In this document: positions 34,086 through 43,709 of the stretch, one piece after another
How the letters are laid out: every line of letters begins with the position of its first letter
Numbering within the stretch: the first letter of the stretch is position 1
Origin: Neisseriaceae bacterium TC5R-5
Lineage (GTDB): Bacteria > Pseudomonadota > Gammaproteobacteria > Burkholderiales > Chromobacteriaceae
Length of the DNA stretch: 64,000 nt
Direction of reading: 5' to 3'
Assembly: GCA_020830965.2 (NCBI GenBank)
Contig: JACCFC020000007.1
Location: forward strand, 1-64,000
Made by a program: the position numbers and the translations under genes
Notes under the pieces: model-generated
What the model saw: the letters and a program-made list of their open reading frames with translations, nothing else
Database searches by the model: none
Told to the model about the DNA's origin: nothing

Positions 34086-36395
34086 ATGACGCTGAATAAA
34101 ACCCGTCGCCAATTTATCAAGCTAGGCGCACAAACCGCCGCAGCCGTCAGCACAATGAGCCTGTTACCACAAAGCATCCGTGACGCACTGGCTATCCCCG
34201 CCAATCAACGCACTGGCACCTTGCAGGATATTGAACATATTGTGATTCTGATGCAGGAAAACCGCTCTTTCGATCATTACTTCGGCACCTTCAACGGTGT
34301 GCGTGGTTTTGGTGATCCGCGCCCGGTGCCGCTGCCCAGCGGGCGCCCGGTATGGTATCAACCAGTAGGCCGCAATGCGGAACAGCGCCAGGGCTATACC
34401 AATGTCAGCCAGAGCAGTTGGCAAAACACCAGCCAGTGGTATGAAGCTGACCCCATCGCCCAGGCGCGCCTGGATTACGTTCTGCCCTTCCAATTAGATG
34501 CCAGTAACACCAGCGCCCAACAGCTTGGTGGTACCGACCATAGCTGGAAACTGGCGCAAAGCTTGTGGAAAAACTGGGATGCCTGGGTACCGCTGAAAAG
34601 CCGCATGAGCATGGCTTACTTCGATGCCGAGCGCGATTTGCCGTTTTATTACCAACTGGCCAATGCCTTTACCATTTGCGATGCCAATCATTGTTCGATT
34701 TTTGCCAATACCGAACCGAATCGCCAGTATTACACCAGCGGTGCCAGTGTTTACACGCTGACCGGCAATGATCCGGCTAATCCGCGCAAACGTCTGAAAG
34801 GCCAGGAGCTGGATAGTAACTGGACAGCGGAGATGGCGTTGGACACCTCGTGGGAAGGTATCAGCTGGACTTGCTATGCCGAACATTTACAAAACAGCGG
34901 AATAGACTGGCGGGTATATCAGGCATATTCCAATTACGGCTGCAATTCGGTGGCGTATCACAAAACCTTCCGCAAGCTGGATAAAAGTTCCGATCTGTAT
35001 AAACGTGGTCGCGCCTATGTTGGCAGCAAGTTATCGTCCAATAGTGGGCCATACGATGAGGTACTGGCGAATGCGATCGCCGAGGATGTGCAAAATAACC
35101 GTTTGCCACAAGTCGCCTGGATTATCTGCCCGGATGCGTATTGCGAGCATCCCACGGAAACACCAGCCGCCGGACAGGCGCTGGTAGACAAGCTGCTGCA
35201 GGCCTTAACCTCTAACCCAGAGGTATGGTCAAAAACCGTCTTCATCATTAATTATGATGAGAACGACGGCTTATTCGATCATATGCCCCCCTATGTGCCC
35301 CCGCTTAATACCCGGCTGTATGGCTATCAGGGCCTGAGCACAGTATCGGTAGCCGAGGAAAACTATAACGGGGTGCCGATTGGACTAGGGCCGCGAGTGC
35401 CGATGATGATCGTTTCGCCGTGGAGCAAGGGAGGCTGGGTGTGTTCTGAGGTATTTGATCACACCTCGGTATTGCAGTTTATCGAACAGCGTTTTGGCGT
35501 ACCCTGCCCTTATATTTCACCCTGGCGCCGGGCGATCTGTGGCGACTTGACCTCTGCTTTGGATTTCAAAAATCCGGACGGCAATTTGCCACTACTGCCG
35601 GATACCCGCAACTATAAGGCCGCCGCCGATGCCAATCGCAGCAAACCTGGCCCAGTACCACCCAGCCCCCAACTGCGACCCGTCCAAAAAATGGGCCAGC
35701 GCCGCGCCCGGGCCTTACCTTATGAGTTATTTGCCCATGCCCGTGTAGATACAGATGGCCAGCAGTTGTATATCGATTTTGCCAATACCGGCAGCGCCGG
35801 TGCCGGGTTTATCGTCTACGCCAATAATCACGCGCAGTTTGATGATGCGGACAAGCCATATGAGCCGGATGATTCGGTACTCCCTGATCGCGTCTTCAAT
35901 AACGCTAACGATCATCAAGGCCCGTGGCAGTACACGCTAGAGGCAGGCAAAACCTTGTCAGATAGCTGGCGCTTTGCCGCAGCTAACAGCGCGGCGCTGA
36001 ATTATGACTTCTCTGTTTACGGCCCCAACGGTTTTCTCACGCAATTCAAAGGCCCCCTGACAGCAACCGCAAGCGGTAATCAGCCCGAGGTACGCTTATG
36101 TTATGAGGTGAGTAATGGCAATGTGATGCTGACCTTGCAGAATAGCGGTACCCAGGCATGCACTTTCTTCGTGGCGAATGGCTATAACAGCGAGGACTCA
36201 CGCAGCTACACTATCGCGCCGGGCGCAGTGCAGCAGGATAGCTGGGATTTACAAGCTAGCTCGCAATGGTTTGATCTGCGTGTGACCACCGCGGATGGCA
36301 ACAGCTTTTTACGACGCTTTGCTGGCCATGTTGAAACCGGCCTCCCCAGCTTCACCGACCCCAGAATAGGCGGCACTGCCGTGGATACTTTATGA
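34086..36395 (+). CDS. Phosphocholine-specific phospholipase C (PlcN/PlcH family), Tat-exported
   Basis: The enzyme hydrolyses phosphatidylcholine and related lipids outside the cytoplasm. The N-terminus is a twin-arginine signal (TRRQFIKLGAQTAA). The catalytic domain begins with IEHIVILMQENRSFDHYFGT near residue 50 and continues with FTICDANHCSIFANTEPNRQ near 192, NYDENDGLFDHMPPY near 385 and GLGPRVPMMIVSPWSKGG near 430. Two repeated C-terminal domains (from about 550 and 665) are usual in the family. From the ATG at 34086 it has 769 residues; I chose this start because it places the twin arginines at the N-terminus, while an ATG 60 bases upstream gives a non-conserved leader. The downstream lipoprotein gene overlaps its stop. 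Confidence 0.93.
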   Translation: MTLNKTRRQFIKLGAQTAAAVSTMSLLPQSIRDALAIPANQRTGTLQDIEHIVILMQENRSFDHYFGTFNGVRGFGDPRPVPLPSGRPVWYQPVGRNAEQRQGYTNVSQSSWQNTSQWYEADPIAQARLDYVLPFQLDASNTSAQQLGGTDHSWKLAQSLWKNWDAWVPLKSRMSMAYFDAERDLPFYYQLANAFTICDANHCSIFANTEPNRQYYTSGASVYTLTGNDPANPRKRLKGQELDSNWTAEMALDTSWEGISWTCYAEHLQNSGIDWRVYQAYSNYGCNSVAYHKTFRKLDKSSDLYKRGRAYVGSKLSSNSGPYDEVLANAIAEDVQNNRLPQVAWIICPDAYCEHPTETPAAGQALVDKLLQALTSNPEVWSKTVFIINYDENDGLFDHMPPYVPPLNTRLYGYQGLSTVSVAEENYNGVPIGLGPRVPMMIVSPWSKGGWVCSEVFDHTSVLQFIEQRFGVPCPYISPWRRAICGDLTSALDFKNPDGNLPLLPDTRNYKAAADANRSKPGPVPPSPQLRPVQKMGQRRARALPYELFAHARVDTDGQQLYIDFANTGSAGAGFIVYANNHAQFDDADKPYEPDDSVLPDRVFNNANDHQGPWQYTLEAGKTLSDSWRFAAANSAALNYDFSVYGPNGFLTQFKGPLTATASGNQPEVRLCYEVSNGNVMLTLQNSGTQACTFFVANGYNSEDSRSYTIAPGAVQQDSWDLQASSQWFDLRVTTADGNSFLRRFAGHVETGLPSFTDPRIGGTAVDTL

Positions 36396-38386
36396 GCCCG
36401 CGCTTTTTCAACAAGCTGACCATGCCCAAACGTCTTCACGCCCTCCTCTTTCTGACACTGTGCGCAGCACTCACCGCCTGCGGTGGTGGTGGCAGTGGTG
36501 GTACTTCAGCACCCTCAAACCTGGAACGCCAAACGAGCAGTCGGCATGTCTTGCTGATTGGTCTGGATGGCCTAGATATTGAGCCCTTACAGCAAGCGGT
36601 GCACAGTGGACAAGCGCCAGCACTGGCCCAACTCGCTATTCGACCTGCTTTTAGTGGTGGCATTAGCGGCACCGTTACCGCACAGCAAACGCTAAGCGGC
36701 CCAGGCTGGGCTAGCCTTGTAACCGGCACCTGGGCTAACCGTCATCAGGTCGTATCGGATGGCGCGGCAGCTGACTTGCAAGCACCCACACTGTTTCAGC
36801 AGCTACAAACGGCAAATCCACAGCAACAGGCGGCGGTTATCGTCAGCAACCCGCTGCTGCCCACCTTGCTGCAAAAAGATCGGCAAAGCGGGGCGATTAA
36901 GCAGTTTACTGATTGTGCGGGGGTCGATTTATGCGTTAGCGACGCTGCCGGCAAAGCCATTAGCAGTGGGCAATATGCGCTGGTAGTGGCCAACTTCAAT
37001 ACGCTGGCCGCTGTCGCCCAAAATGGTTCGGGCGCAGCTTATCAGCAGGCACTATCACAGTTGGATCAGCGTGTTGGTCAATTACTCAGCGCCATTCGTA
37101 CGCGCCAGAGCGCTAATCCACAGGAGTCCTGGCTGATTGTCGCCAGCAGTGACCGGGGGTTACGTACGAGCGCGAGTAATGCCGCACTAGACGCTGCAAC
37201 ACAAACCAGCTTTATTGCACTCAACCAGAGCGGCAACAGCGTCTTCCAGCAAGCCAAAGCCAGCGATAGTGATATTTATCGCTATCCCAGCCAAGCCGAT
37301 ATCACCCCCACCATCTTGGACTTCATGCAGGCCCAGGGTCGTGATAGCACGCAATGGAAGATGGATGGCCAGTCTTTACTCAGTACACCGGGCGTGCAAA
37401 TGTTGCGTTCACAAGCCAATATCCCCACCAAAACGATTAGCTTGAACTGGCGTTTACCAGCAGACGACACACTCATTGAGACGATCTCTCTGTATCGTGA
37501 TAGCGTCCTACTGCAATCGCTCCCTGCTAACACCACGACTTTCACAGACAATCCACCACTGGGACAGGATGGTGAAAGAACCTATACCTTCAATTACGTG
37601 GTCATTGCAGCTAACACCGCAGCAGCCACCCAGGCACAGATTGACTACGTGGTACCAGACGATCAGTTACGCCCGTCCTTACTGGAAGGCCTGCTCAACT
37701 TACTGCCATTTAACAATAATCTGAGCGATGTCGTCGGTGGTGCGGCGTTTAGCCGACTGAAGAGTAGCGACAGTACCGCGCCCTCATTCGCAGCCGATAA
37801 TTTTGGTGGGCAAAGTCTGGTCATTAACCCCAAAATAAACAGCTACACACTAGCAAGCAATACAGCCACTCCCGCCCAGTTCTCAATTGGCTTGTGGTTC
37901 AACTCGGATGCCACCCAGGCCTGGCTGCCCATCGTCGCGAATAAAGACTGGGATGGGGGCGGCTCTACGCCCGGCTTGATCATTAGCCAGACCAGCAGCA
38001 AGAATGGGGTCACCTTCAATATTGGTGACGGTAGCCAGCGTGTTGACAGTACCTTCTCACTGCCGTCCAATCAATGGGTGTACTTGGCACTCACGATCAA
38101 CAAAACCACACGCCAGGCCGTCGCTTACCTTGGCGTGCCCGGGCAGAAACTGCAAAGTGCCACGATGGACCTAACATCCATGAATATGGTTAATGCTTTT
38201 CCCGCCGGACCGTTGGTGTTTAATGAAGATGGCACCGGTAACTTCTACGGCAAGGGCTACGCGATGGGTCAGGTTGCACCAAAGTATAACGATGTCGCGG
38301 TATGGAACCGGAGGACGCTAGGCAGTAGAGACATCACCATGCTATTTACTGCCGGGAAGTCACTCACTACCTTGCTGACGCCGTAA
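36392..38386 (+). CDS. Lipoprotein with alkaline-phosphatase-superfamily domain and C-terminal LamG-like domain
   Basis: A lipoprotein signal ends in LTLCAALTACGGGGSGG, with the lipid-bearing Cys at residue 30. The N-terminal half resembles type I phosphodiesterases: LLIGLDGLDIEPL near 54 (metal-binding Asp), GPGWASLVTGTWANRHQV near 105 (nucleophile region), but the usual metal motif SDHG reads SSDRG near 256, so a metal-binding His is lost. The C-terminal part (about 470-660) has the pattern of a LamG/concanavalin jellyroll (FSIGLWFNSD, GNFYGKGYAMGQV, NDVAVWNRRTL). The start overlaps the phospholipase stop as ATGA; ATG at 36422 would give a tidier 20-residue signal. It may process phosphocholine products, or only bind sugars or phosphate at the cell surface. 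Not a named family. Confidence 0.75.
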   Translation: MSPRFFNKLTMPKRLHALLFLTLCAALTACGGGGSGGTSAPSNLERQTSSRHVLLIGLDGLDIEPLQQAVHSGQAPALAQLAIRPAFSGGISGTVTAQQTLSGPGWASLVTGTWANRHQVVSDGAAADLQAPTLFQQLQTANPQQQAAVIVSNPLLPTLLQKDRQSGAIKQFTDCAGVDLCVSDAAGKAISSGQYALVVANFNTLAAVAQNGSGAAYQQALSQLDQRVGQLLSAIRTRQSANPQESWLIVASSDRGLRTSASNAALDAATQTSFIALNQSGNSVFQQAKASDSDIYRYPSQADITPTILDFMQAQGRDSTQWKMDGQSLLSTPGVQMLRSQANIPTKTISLNWRLPADDTLIETISLYRDSVLLQSLPANTTTFTDNPPLGQDGERTYTFNYVVIAANTAAATQAQIDYVVPDDQLRPSLLEGLLNLLPFNNNLSDVVGGAAFSRLKSSDSTAPSFAADNFGGQSLVINPKINSYTLASNTATPAQFSIGLWFNSDATQAWLPIVANKDWDGGGSTPGLIISQTSSKNGVTFNIGDGSQRVDSTFSLPSNQWVYLALTINKTTRQAVAYLGVPGQKLQSATMDLTSMNMVNAFPAGPLVFNEDGTGNFYGKGYAMGQVAPKYNDVAVWNRRTLGSRDITMLFTAGKSLTTLLTP

Positions 38387-38409
38387 TTTTGTAGCAGCAG
38401 CGGCAGGCA

Positions 38410-39132
38410 TCAGAGCGGTGCCTGCCCAAAACCGAAAGCAGCCAACTCCGCTACCTTCAAAAAGCGCCATTGCCCTACCGCTAACTCTCCCAATTGCAGC
38501 TCGCCCAAACTCAGCCGATGTAATTGCTCTACCCGGTTACTTGCTGCCGCCACCATGCGCTTTACCTGGTGGTACTTCCCCTGGGTGATGGTTAGCAAAA
38601 TACGGTGGCTATCCAGTTGTTCAATAGTATCTGCAGCAAACTCGCAAGCCTCGTCATTCAGATACACACCATTGAGTAGTTGCTGGATCAACTCATCAGT
38701 AGCTGGATGTTTCAGCGTGACCTGATAACACTTGGGCACTTGCTTCTTCGGAGAGCTTAAGGCGTGGATAAACTGACCATCATTACTCAGCAACAATAGC
38801 CCCGTCGTGTCCACATCCAGACGGCCCACGGCAGAGATATCTAGATTTTTAAACTGGTACGGTAACAAGCGATAGATGCTGGGGTGATGTTGTGGTTTAT
38901 GCGAAGTTTCGTAATCCGCAGGCTTATGCAGCAGTAGATACACAGGGCCCAGCAGCACGGGCCAGGGCTCATCATTCACCACCAGCTCGGTGATTGCCTC
39001 TGGGCTTACCGGCAAGCGGTAGTTGTCTGCCTCCTCACCGTTCAAACTAACCAGTCCGTACTCAACCAGTTGACGACACTCTTTGCGGCTGCCAAAGCCT
39101 TGCTGCTGTAAAAATCGATAAAGTTCCATCAT
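38410..39132 (-). CDS. rsuA: 16S rRNA pseudouridine(516) synthase, RsuA type
   Basis: The 240-residue protein has an N-terminal S4 RNA-binding domain (YRFLQQQGFGSRKECRQLVEYG) and the pseudouridine synthase core with the catalytic Asp in AVGRLDVDTTGLLLLSNDG near residue 107. GKYHQVKRMVAAASNRVEQL near 187 is the RsuA-family closing motif. It modifies one uridine of 16S rRNA. It lies 6 bases downstream of plsY on the same strand. The close paralogues RluE and RluB have different insertions; RsuA fits best. Confidence 0.88.
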   Translation of the reverse strand: MMELYRFLQQQGFGSRKECRQLVEYGLVSLNGEEADNYRLPVSPEAITELVVNDEPWPVLLGPVYLLLHKPADYETSHKPQHHPSIYRLLPYQFKNLDISAVGRLDVDTTGLLLLSNDGQFIHALSSPKKQVPKCYQVTLKHPATDELIQQLLNGVYLNDEACEFAADTIEQLDSHRILLTITQGKYHQVKRMVAAASNRVEQLHRLSLGELQLGELAVGQWRFLKVAELAAFGFGQAPL

Positions 39133-39138
39133 ATCCTG

Positions 39139-39771
39139 TTACCGAGACTCGCCATTGGAACCCGACTTTTCGCCAATCTTGCCCTCTTCACCCGTCAACA
39201 GTTTGAGCAGATTAGACTTATGGCGATGCAGCACTAGCAGCGCAATCATGATGCAAAGACCAAAATACGTGCTTTGCGGCCCGACAATAAAGTAGGCATA
39301 CACTGGCACCAGCACACAGGTAACGATGGCGGAAAGTGAAGAAATTCTGACTACAAAAGCCATAAACAACCAGGTCAATATAGCGGCCAACGCTAGCCAG
39401 ACATTCAAACCAAACAACACGCCTACGGCAGTGGCTACCCCTTTACCACCCTTGAAACCAAAAAACACCGGCCACATATGTCCTAGCAACACCGCCAGTG
39501 CCGACAAGGCAATGGTCTGCTCACCTAGCCCGTAACGAGGGGCCAGCCAGGCGGTCAGTGCCACCGCCACCCAGCCTTTTATCCCGTCACCCAGCAAGGT
39601 CAGGACCGCAGCCAGTTTTTTACCCGAACGCAACACATTGGTCGCGCCAGGGTTGCCAGAACCGTAGCTGCGAGGGTCTGCCATACCCATGAGCTTGCTA
39701 ACGATAACGGCAAAAGAGAGCGAGCCAAGCAAATAAGCCGCAATAACAAAGGCAAAAGCTGTTGTGGTCAT
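39139..39771 (-). CDS. plsY: Acyl-phosphate:glycerol-3-phosphate acyltransferase
   Basis: The membrane enzyme makes lysophosphatidate, the first step of phospholipid synthesis in the PlsX-PlsY route. The three cytoplasmic motifs are present: YGSGNPGATNVLRSGKK (motif 1), GHMWPVFFGFKGGKGVATAVGVL (motif 2) and a C-terminal HRHKSNLLKLLTGEE (motif 3). From the ATG at 39771 it has 210 residues (E. coli 205). A longer frame to 39885 runs into the folB promoter region and lacks similarity. It is divergent from folB, a pairing common in proteobacteria. Confidence 0.95.
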   Translation of the reverse strand: MTTTAFAFVIAAYLLGSLSFAVIVSKLMGMADPRSYGSGNPGATNVLRSGKKLAAVLTLLGDGIKGWVAVALTAWLAPRYGLGEQTIALSALAVLLGHMWPVFFGFKGGKGVATAVGVLFGLNVWLALAAILTWLFMAFVVRISSLSAIVTCVLVPVYAYFIVGPQSTYFGLCIMIALLVLHRHKSNLLKLLTGEEGKIGEKSGSNGESR

Positions 39772-39844
39772 GGGGTATCCATTAGAATAGCGAGCTTCGG
39801 ATTTTACGTTATCGGGCTGTAAACCCCAACTCTCAGACAAACTA

Positions 39845-40204
39845 ATGGACATCATCTTTCTGCGCGAAGTACGCGCCGACACCATTATTGGTGTTTACGA
39901 ATGGGAGCGCACTGCTCCACAAACCGTCGAAATCGACTTGGAAATTGGCCTTCCTAACGAGAGGCCATGCCATAGCGATAATATTGATGACACTATTCAT
40001 TATGGCGAGGTGGTAGAGCGCTTACGCAAGGAGTTGGCTGAACAGCACTTTTTGCTTCTAGAGGCGCTCGCTGAACATATCGCTCAGATGATTCGCCAAG
40101 ATTTTGGCGCACCTTGGGTCAAGGTGGCGGTGACTAAACTGGGTATTCTGCCGGAAGTCAAAAAGGTGGGCATCTTGATTGAGCGCGGCTACCGCCCACA
40201 TTAA
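39845..40204 (+). CDS. folB: Dihydroneopterin aldolase
   Basis: The enzyme cleaves 7,8-dihydroneopterin in folate synthesis. The 119-residue protein shows the family pattern GVYEWER near residue 17 (the Glu contacts the pterin), DTIHYGEVVERL near 49, LLEALAEHIAQMI near 70 and VTKLGILPEVKKVGILIER near 95 (the Lys is catalytic). Length is standard (E. coli 122). It starts 73 bases from the divergent plsY. Confidence 0.95.
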   Translation: MDIIFLREVRADTIIGVYEWERTAPQTVEIDLEIGLPNERPCHSDNIDDTIHYGEVVERLRKELAEQHFLLLEALAEHIAQMIRQDFGAPWVKVAVTKLGILPEVKKVGILIERGYRPH

Positions 40205-40221
40205 GCCTTGCAACAAGTGCG

Positions 40222-40515
40222 CTAATTAAAGCGCACTTTCAGATGCAGCCCAATACGTTTAGGGGTCAGCTTGAAGGATAGGCGGCTATCTTCATTCAGA
40301 TTAAAAGCGGGCTCTAACACGAAGCGGTTGCTGGTTTCATCACGCTCAAGATGTAAGCCGGCCAGAGTTTGCACATTCTGTTGCTTATGCCCAATCCCGG
40401 CCTCATTCATCGATTCAATCGGTGAGGTACAGATCCAAGCCTGTGGCAAACAAGCTGCCACACTGATACCAGACAGGGACAATAACGCTAACATTTGCAA
40501 CATACGAGCAGACAT
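40222..40515 (-). CDS. Small exported protein of unknown function
   Basis: The 97-residue protein has a signal peptide (SARMLQMLALLSLSGISVAA, with cleavage after about residue 20) followed by a short Cys-containing part (CLPQAWICTS) and a charged tail. The end LHLKVRFN alternates hydrophobic and charged residues, as in a beta strand. A clear AGGAG lies 9 bases before the ATG at 40515, so it is probably real; a TTG two codons earlier is less likely. It converges with folB, with 17 bases between. I do not recognise a family. Confidence 0.6.
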   Translation of the reverse strand: MSARMLQMLALLSLSGISVAACLPQAWICTSPIESMNEAGIGHKQQNVQTLAGLHLERDETSNRFVLEPAFNLNEDSRLSFKLTPKRIGLHLKVRFN

Positions 40516-40732
40516 GATCAAAATCTCCTGCCCTGATTAAACGAAGAGGCTTACTTTAATCATCGGCAATGTCGACCTGAAGCGCTAGTTCTTTTTAAGC
40601 TTTGTTCAAAATACCTATCACTCGTAAAAGAAACAGTTCATTGAGCCATCTACAACCAAAAAATGACGCAATAAACTGATATCTGAGTAGATAGGCAATC
40701 CATGTTCATCCATGGCTGCCCTAGAATCTGAT

Positions 40733-41590
40733 TTATTTTTTGGTGTGTTCGTAAACCGTTTTCCCACGTAAATGAAAATAGTCTGAGGCAAAATAAAAAT
40801 TCTCGGAATGCCCAACAAATAGCAGACCATCATCCTTTAATAGCGGTGCAAAACGCTTCAAAATGGCAAATTGGGTATCGCGATCAAAATAAATCATCAC
40901 ATTTCGGCAAAAAATGGCATCAAACTGGCGCCGAACTTGCCAGGGGCTTTCCACTAGGTTTAGTCGTTGAAACGTAATCATATTGCGCAGAATGGGTTTG
41001 GCCTGAAATGACCCATCGGACTGTTTATCGAAATACTTATTGGCATAGCCATGTGGCAGCTTGCTGACTTTATCTGCCGGATAAATACCCTGTCGCCCGG
41101 TTTCCAGCACACTCGTGTCTAAATCTGTCGCCAGGACACTGATATTAGGTCTGGCAGCACCGCCAAAGGCCTCCAGTGCGGTAATTGCCAAGGAGTACGG
41201 CTCTTCACCAGTGGAAGAGGCGGCACACCAGATGGTTAATTCATTACTGGATGCAGCTTTATGCTTGAGGTGCTCACTCAAAATAGGAAAGTGGTGCTCT
41301 TCGCGAAAGAAAAATGTCAGATTAGTGGTCAACGCGTTAACAAACTGCTCGAACTCACGTTTACCTCCGGCCGACTCTAGAAAATCCACATAGGCGGCAA
41401 ATCCAGTTAGCTTGAGTTCGCGAATGCGGCGTACCAACCGCCCATACACCATGTCCTTCTTGGAGGGATTCAACGAGATACCTGCTTCTCGATAAATCAG
41501 CTTACGGATACGTTCGAAGTCGCTATCACTGAAAGGAAACTCCCTAGCAAACTCGACTTTGGGTATTTCTAGAGGCGGAAATTTATTCAT
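40733..41590 (-). CDS. cheR: Chemotaxis protein methyltransferase
   Basis: CheR methylates glutamate residues of chemoreceptors with S-adenosylmethionine. The 285-residue protein has the N-terminal all-alpha domain (DFERIRKLIYREAGISLNPSKKDMVYGRLVRR) and the catalytic domain with TNLTFFFREEHHFPIL near residue 90, IWCAASSTGEEPYSLAI near 119 (AdoMet loop), ATDLDTSVLETGRQGIY near 150 and FDAIFCRNVMIYFD near 224. No other che genes are nearby, so it works with receptors coded elsewhere or in a separate chemosensory system. Confidence 0.95.
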   Translation of the reverse strand: MNKFPPLEIPKVEFAREFPFSDSDFERIRKLIYREAGISLNPSKKDMVYGRLVRRIRELKLTGFAAYVDFLESAGGKREFEQFVNALTTNLTFFFREEHHFPILSEHLKHKAASSNELTIWCAASSTGEEPYSLAITALEAFGGAARPNISVLATDLDTSVLETGRQGIYPADKVSKLPHGYANKYFDKQSDGSFQAKPILRNMITFQRLNLVESPWQVRRQFDAIFCRNVMIYFDRDTQFAILKRFAPLLKDDGLLFVGHSENFYFASDYFHLRGKTVYEHTKK

Positions 41591-41601
41591 GCTTTCTTTC
41601 C

Positions 41602-41632
41602 AATAAAATAGGCCCGAGCCTTAGCTCGAGCC
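41602..41632 (-). terminator. Terminator after erpA
   Basis: On the minus strand GGCTCGAGC-TAAG-GCTCGGGCC is followed by TATTTTATT. It lies 22 bases after the erpA stop and ahead of cheR. One pair in the stem is weak. Confidence 0.65.
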
Positions 41633-41654
41633 ATTACTCTCCCAAGCCTTAAAC

Positions 41655-42008
41655 TCAAACCGAAAACGACGAGCCGCAACCACAAGTGGTCGTAGCATTC
41701 GGATTACGAATCACAAATTGAGAGCCTTCTAGACTTTCCTGGTAGTCAATCTCAGCACCAACCAGATATTGATAACTCATCGGGTCGACCAGAAAGGTAA
41801 CGCCTCGTCTCTCTATAGCGGTATCGTCTTCATTTGCCATTTCGTCAAATGTAAAACCATACTGAAAACCCGAACAACCACCGCCGGTAACAAAAACCCG
41901 CAGTTTCAAATCAGGATTACCTTCCTCAGCAATCAGGTCTAACACCTTGGTACAGGCGCTTTCGCTAAAATTGATAGGGGATGGCATTTCAGTTGCAGTT
42001 GCAGTCAT
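41655..42008 (-). CDS. erpA: Iron-sulfur cluster insertion protein
   Basis: ErpA is an A-type carrier that delivers iron-sulfur clusters to target enzymes. The three conserved cysteines lie in [13 protein letters not shown] near residue 46 and TTCGCGSSF at the C-terminus. From the ATG at 42008 it has 117 residues (E. coli 114). It sits near argC and the rpsI-rplM genes, a Neisseriales/Burkholderiales neighbourhood. Confidence 0.93.
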   Translation of the reverse strand: MTATATEMPSPINFSESACTKVLDLIAEEGNPDLKLRVFVTGGGCSGFQYGFTFDEMANEDDTAIERRGVTFLVDPMSYQYLVGAEIDYQESLEGSQFVIRNPNATTTCGCGSSFSV

Positions 42009-42111
42009 CTCAAGCCTCACAGTCAGTTCTTCGCCGCCAACGCGGCATTATTACACTAGTATTTTAGTCGGATATTGGGCTAAATAGCGAGTATTCAAGC
42101 AAAGTCCATCA

Positions 42112-43140
42112 TCAAGGCATGAGTGGAACAATTTCTAAACCACTAGACTCCGGCAGTCCAAACATCAAATTCATGTTTTGCACGGCCTGCCCTGCTGCAC
42201 CTTTCACCAGGTTATCAATAACAGAGAGCACAACAACCGTATCCCCGCCTTGTGGTCTATGCACGGCTATTCGACACAGATTGGCGCCACGCACAGATCG
42301 GGTTTCCGGATGACTACCAGCCGGTAGCACATCTATAAAAGGTTCCTGCTCATAACGTTGTTCGAATAGAGCCTGCACATCGATATCCCGCTGCAGGCGA
42401 GCGTACAAAGTAGCATGGATGCCACGAATCATCGGGGTCAAGTGCGGCACAAAGGTCAACCCCACTTTCTGCCCGCAAATTTGTGCTAGACCCTGACGAA
42501 TTTCTGGCAAATGACGATGACCGCCAACCCCATAGGCTTTGAATGAGTCACCCGCCTCCGTCAATAGGCTGCCTAACTCCGCTTTACGACCAGCACCAGA
42601 GACGCCTGATTTACAATCTGCGATCAAACGACTGGTATCCACAATGCCAGCCTCAATCAAAGGCAGAAGACCGAGTTGCACGGCCGTAGGATAACAGCCG
42701 GGGTTGGCGACCAATTGTGCGCCCCGTATCGACTCACGATTGACTTCTGGTAGGCCATAAACTGCCTCTGCAACCAAGGCTGGTGAAGCATGGGTCATAC
42801 CATACCACTGCTCCCATTCCTGTATATTTTTCAGACGAAAATCTGCAGCCAAATCAATTACGCGAACCCCGCTGGACAACAAAGCCTGTACATCATGCAT
42901 TGCAACACCATTTGGTGTGGCAAAAAATACGACATCGCACTCCTGCAAGTGGGCCTCATCTGGGGTAGAGAAAAGCACATCTATCCAGCCACGCAAACTG
43001 GGAAACATATCCGCGACCTTAAGCCCGGCATCTTTACGTGAGGTCACTGCCGTTACTCGTACCGACGGATGTCTGGCCAGCAGCCTTAATAACTCAACAC
43101 CCGTGTAACCTGTGCCACCAACAATACCGACCTTAACCAT
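42112..43140 (-). CDS. argC: N-acetyl-gamma-glutamyl-phosphate reductase
   Basis: The enzyme is the NADPH-dependent third step of arginine synthesis. The coenzyme loop [17 protein letters not shown] is at residues 5-21, the active-site Cys in [15 protein letters not shown] near 146, and [14 protein letters not shown] and GHRHLPEI follow. I chose the ATG at 43140 (342 residues); the open frame extends upstream but without similarity and into the rpsI terminator. Confidence 0.96.
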   Translation of the reverse strand: MVKVGIVGGTGYTGVELLRLLARHPSVRVTAVTSRKDAGLKVADMFPSLRGWIDVLFSTPDEAHLQECDVVFFATPNGVAMHDVQALLSSGVRVIDLAADFRLKNIQEWEQWYGMTHASPALVAEAVYGLPEVNRESIRGAQLVANPGCYPTAVQLGLLPLIEAGIVDTSRLIADCKSGVSGAGRKAELGSLLTEAGDSFKAYGVGGHRHLPEIRQGLAQICGQKVGLTFVPHLTPMIRGIHATLYARLQRDIDVQALFEQRYEQEPFIDVLPAGSHPETRSVRGANLCRIAVHRPQGGDTVVVLSVIDNLVKGAAGQAVQNMNLMFGLPESSGLEIVPLMP

Positions 43141-43245
43141 ACCGCATACCCTTATAAAAATAAAATGGCAGAGCGAACCAGTGTAAGCACAGTTTGGTTG
43201 AGACACAATATCGGCGGCTTGAACGCTAAAACTAAACACGCATAG

Positions 43246-43279
43246 AAAAACCGCCAACCCAATGACTGGGTTGGCGGTT
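43246..43279 (-). terminator. Terminator of the rplM-rpsI operon
   Basis: AACCGCCAACCC and GGGTTGGCGGTT (12 bases each) pair perfectly around a 7-base loop. On the minus strand a T run follows. It lies 22 bases after rpsI. Confidence 0.9.
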
Positions 43280-43301
43280 CTTTGTAACAGAACTCGCGAA
43301 A

Positions 43302-43694
43302 TTAACGCTTAGAGAACTGCTTAGCGCGGCGAGCTTTGCGCAAGCCGACTTTTTTACGTTCAACTTCACGAGCATCACGTGTTACATAACCTGCGGTAGA
43401 CAATGCAGGCTTTAAAACAGCGTCAAAATCGATCAATGCACGAGTGATGCCATGGCGAATTGCACCTGCCTGACCCGTTTCTCCACCACCAACAACATTG
43501 ACCTTAATATCAAATGCTTCAAGATTCTCAGTCAACACCAGAGGCTGGCGAATCACCATGCGACCAGTTTCACGAGCAAAGTATTCGTCAACGGGCTTAC
43601 CGTTAACAATAATTTGACCAGAACCTTTTTGCATGAACACACGAGCAACAGAGCTCTTGCGACGACCCGTGCCGTAGTAATATTTACCGTTCAT
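43302..43694 (-). CDS. rpsI: 30S ribosomal protein S9
   Basis: S9 binds the 3' major domain of 16S rRNA, and its tail reaches the P-site tRNA. The 130-residue protein shows [14 protein letters not shown] at the start, [19 protein letters not shown] near 68 and the basic end [17 protein letters not shown]. It follows rplM by 15 bases and is cotranscribed. Confidence 0.98.
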   Translation of the reverse strand: MNGKYYYGTGRRKSSVARVFMQKGSGQIIVNGKPVDEYFARETGRMVIRQPLVLTENLEAFDIKVNVVGGGETGQAGAIRHGITRALIDFDAVLKPALSTAGYVTRDAREVERKKVGLRKARRAKQFSKR

Positions 43695-43709
43695 TCATTT
43701 GCCTTAATA

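Noticed and set aside
40618..40833. 71-codon minus-strand frame overlapping the end of cheR
   Set aside because: It lies mostly in another frame of cheR and the gap after it; no ribosome site and no recognised domain.
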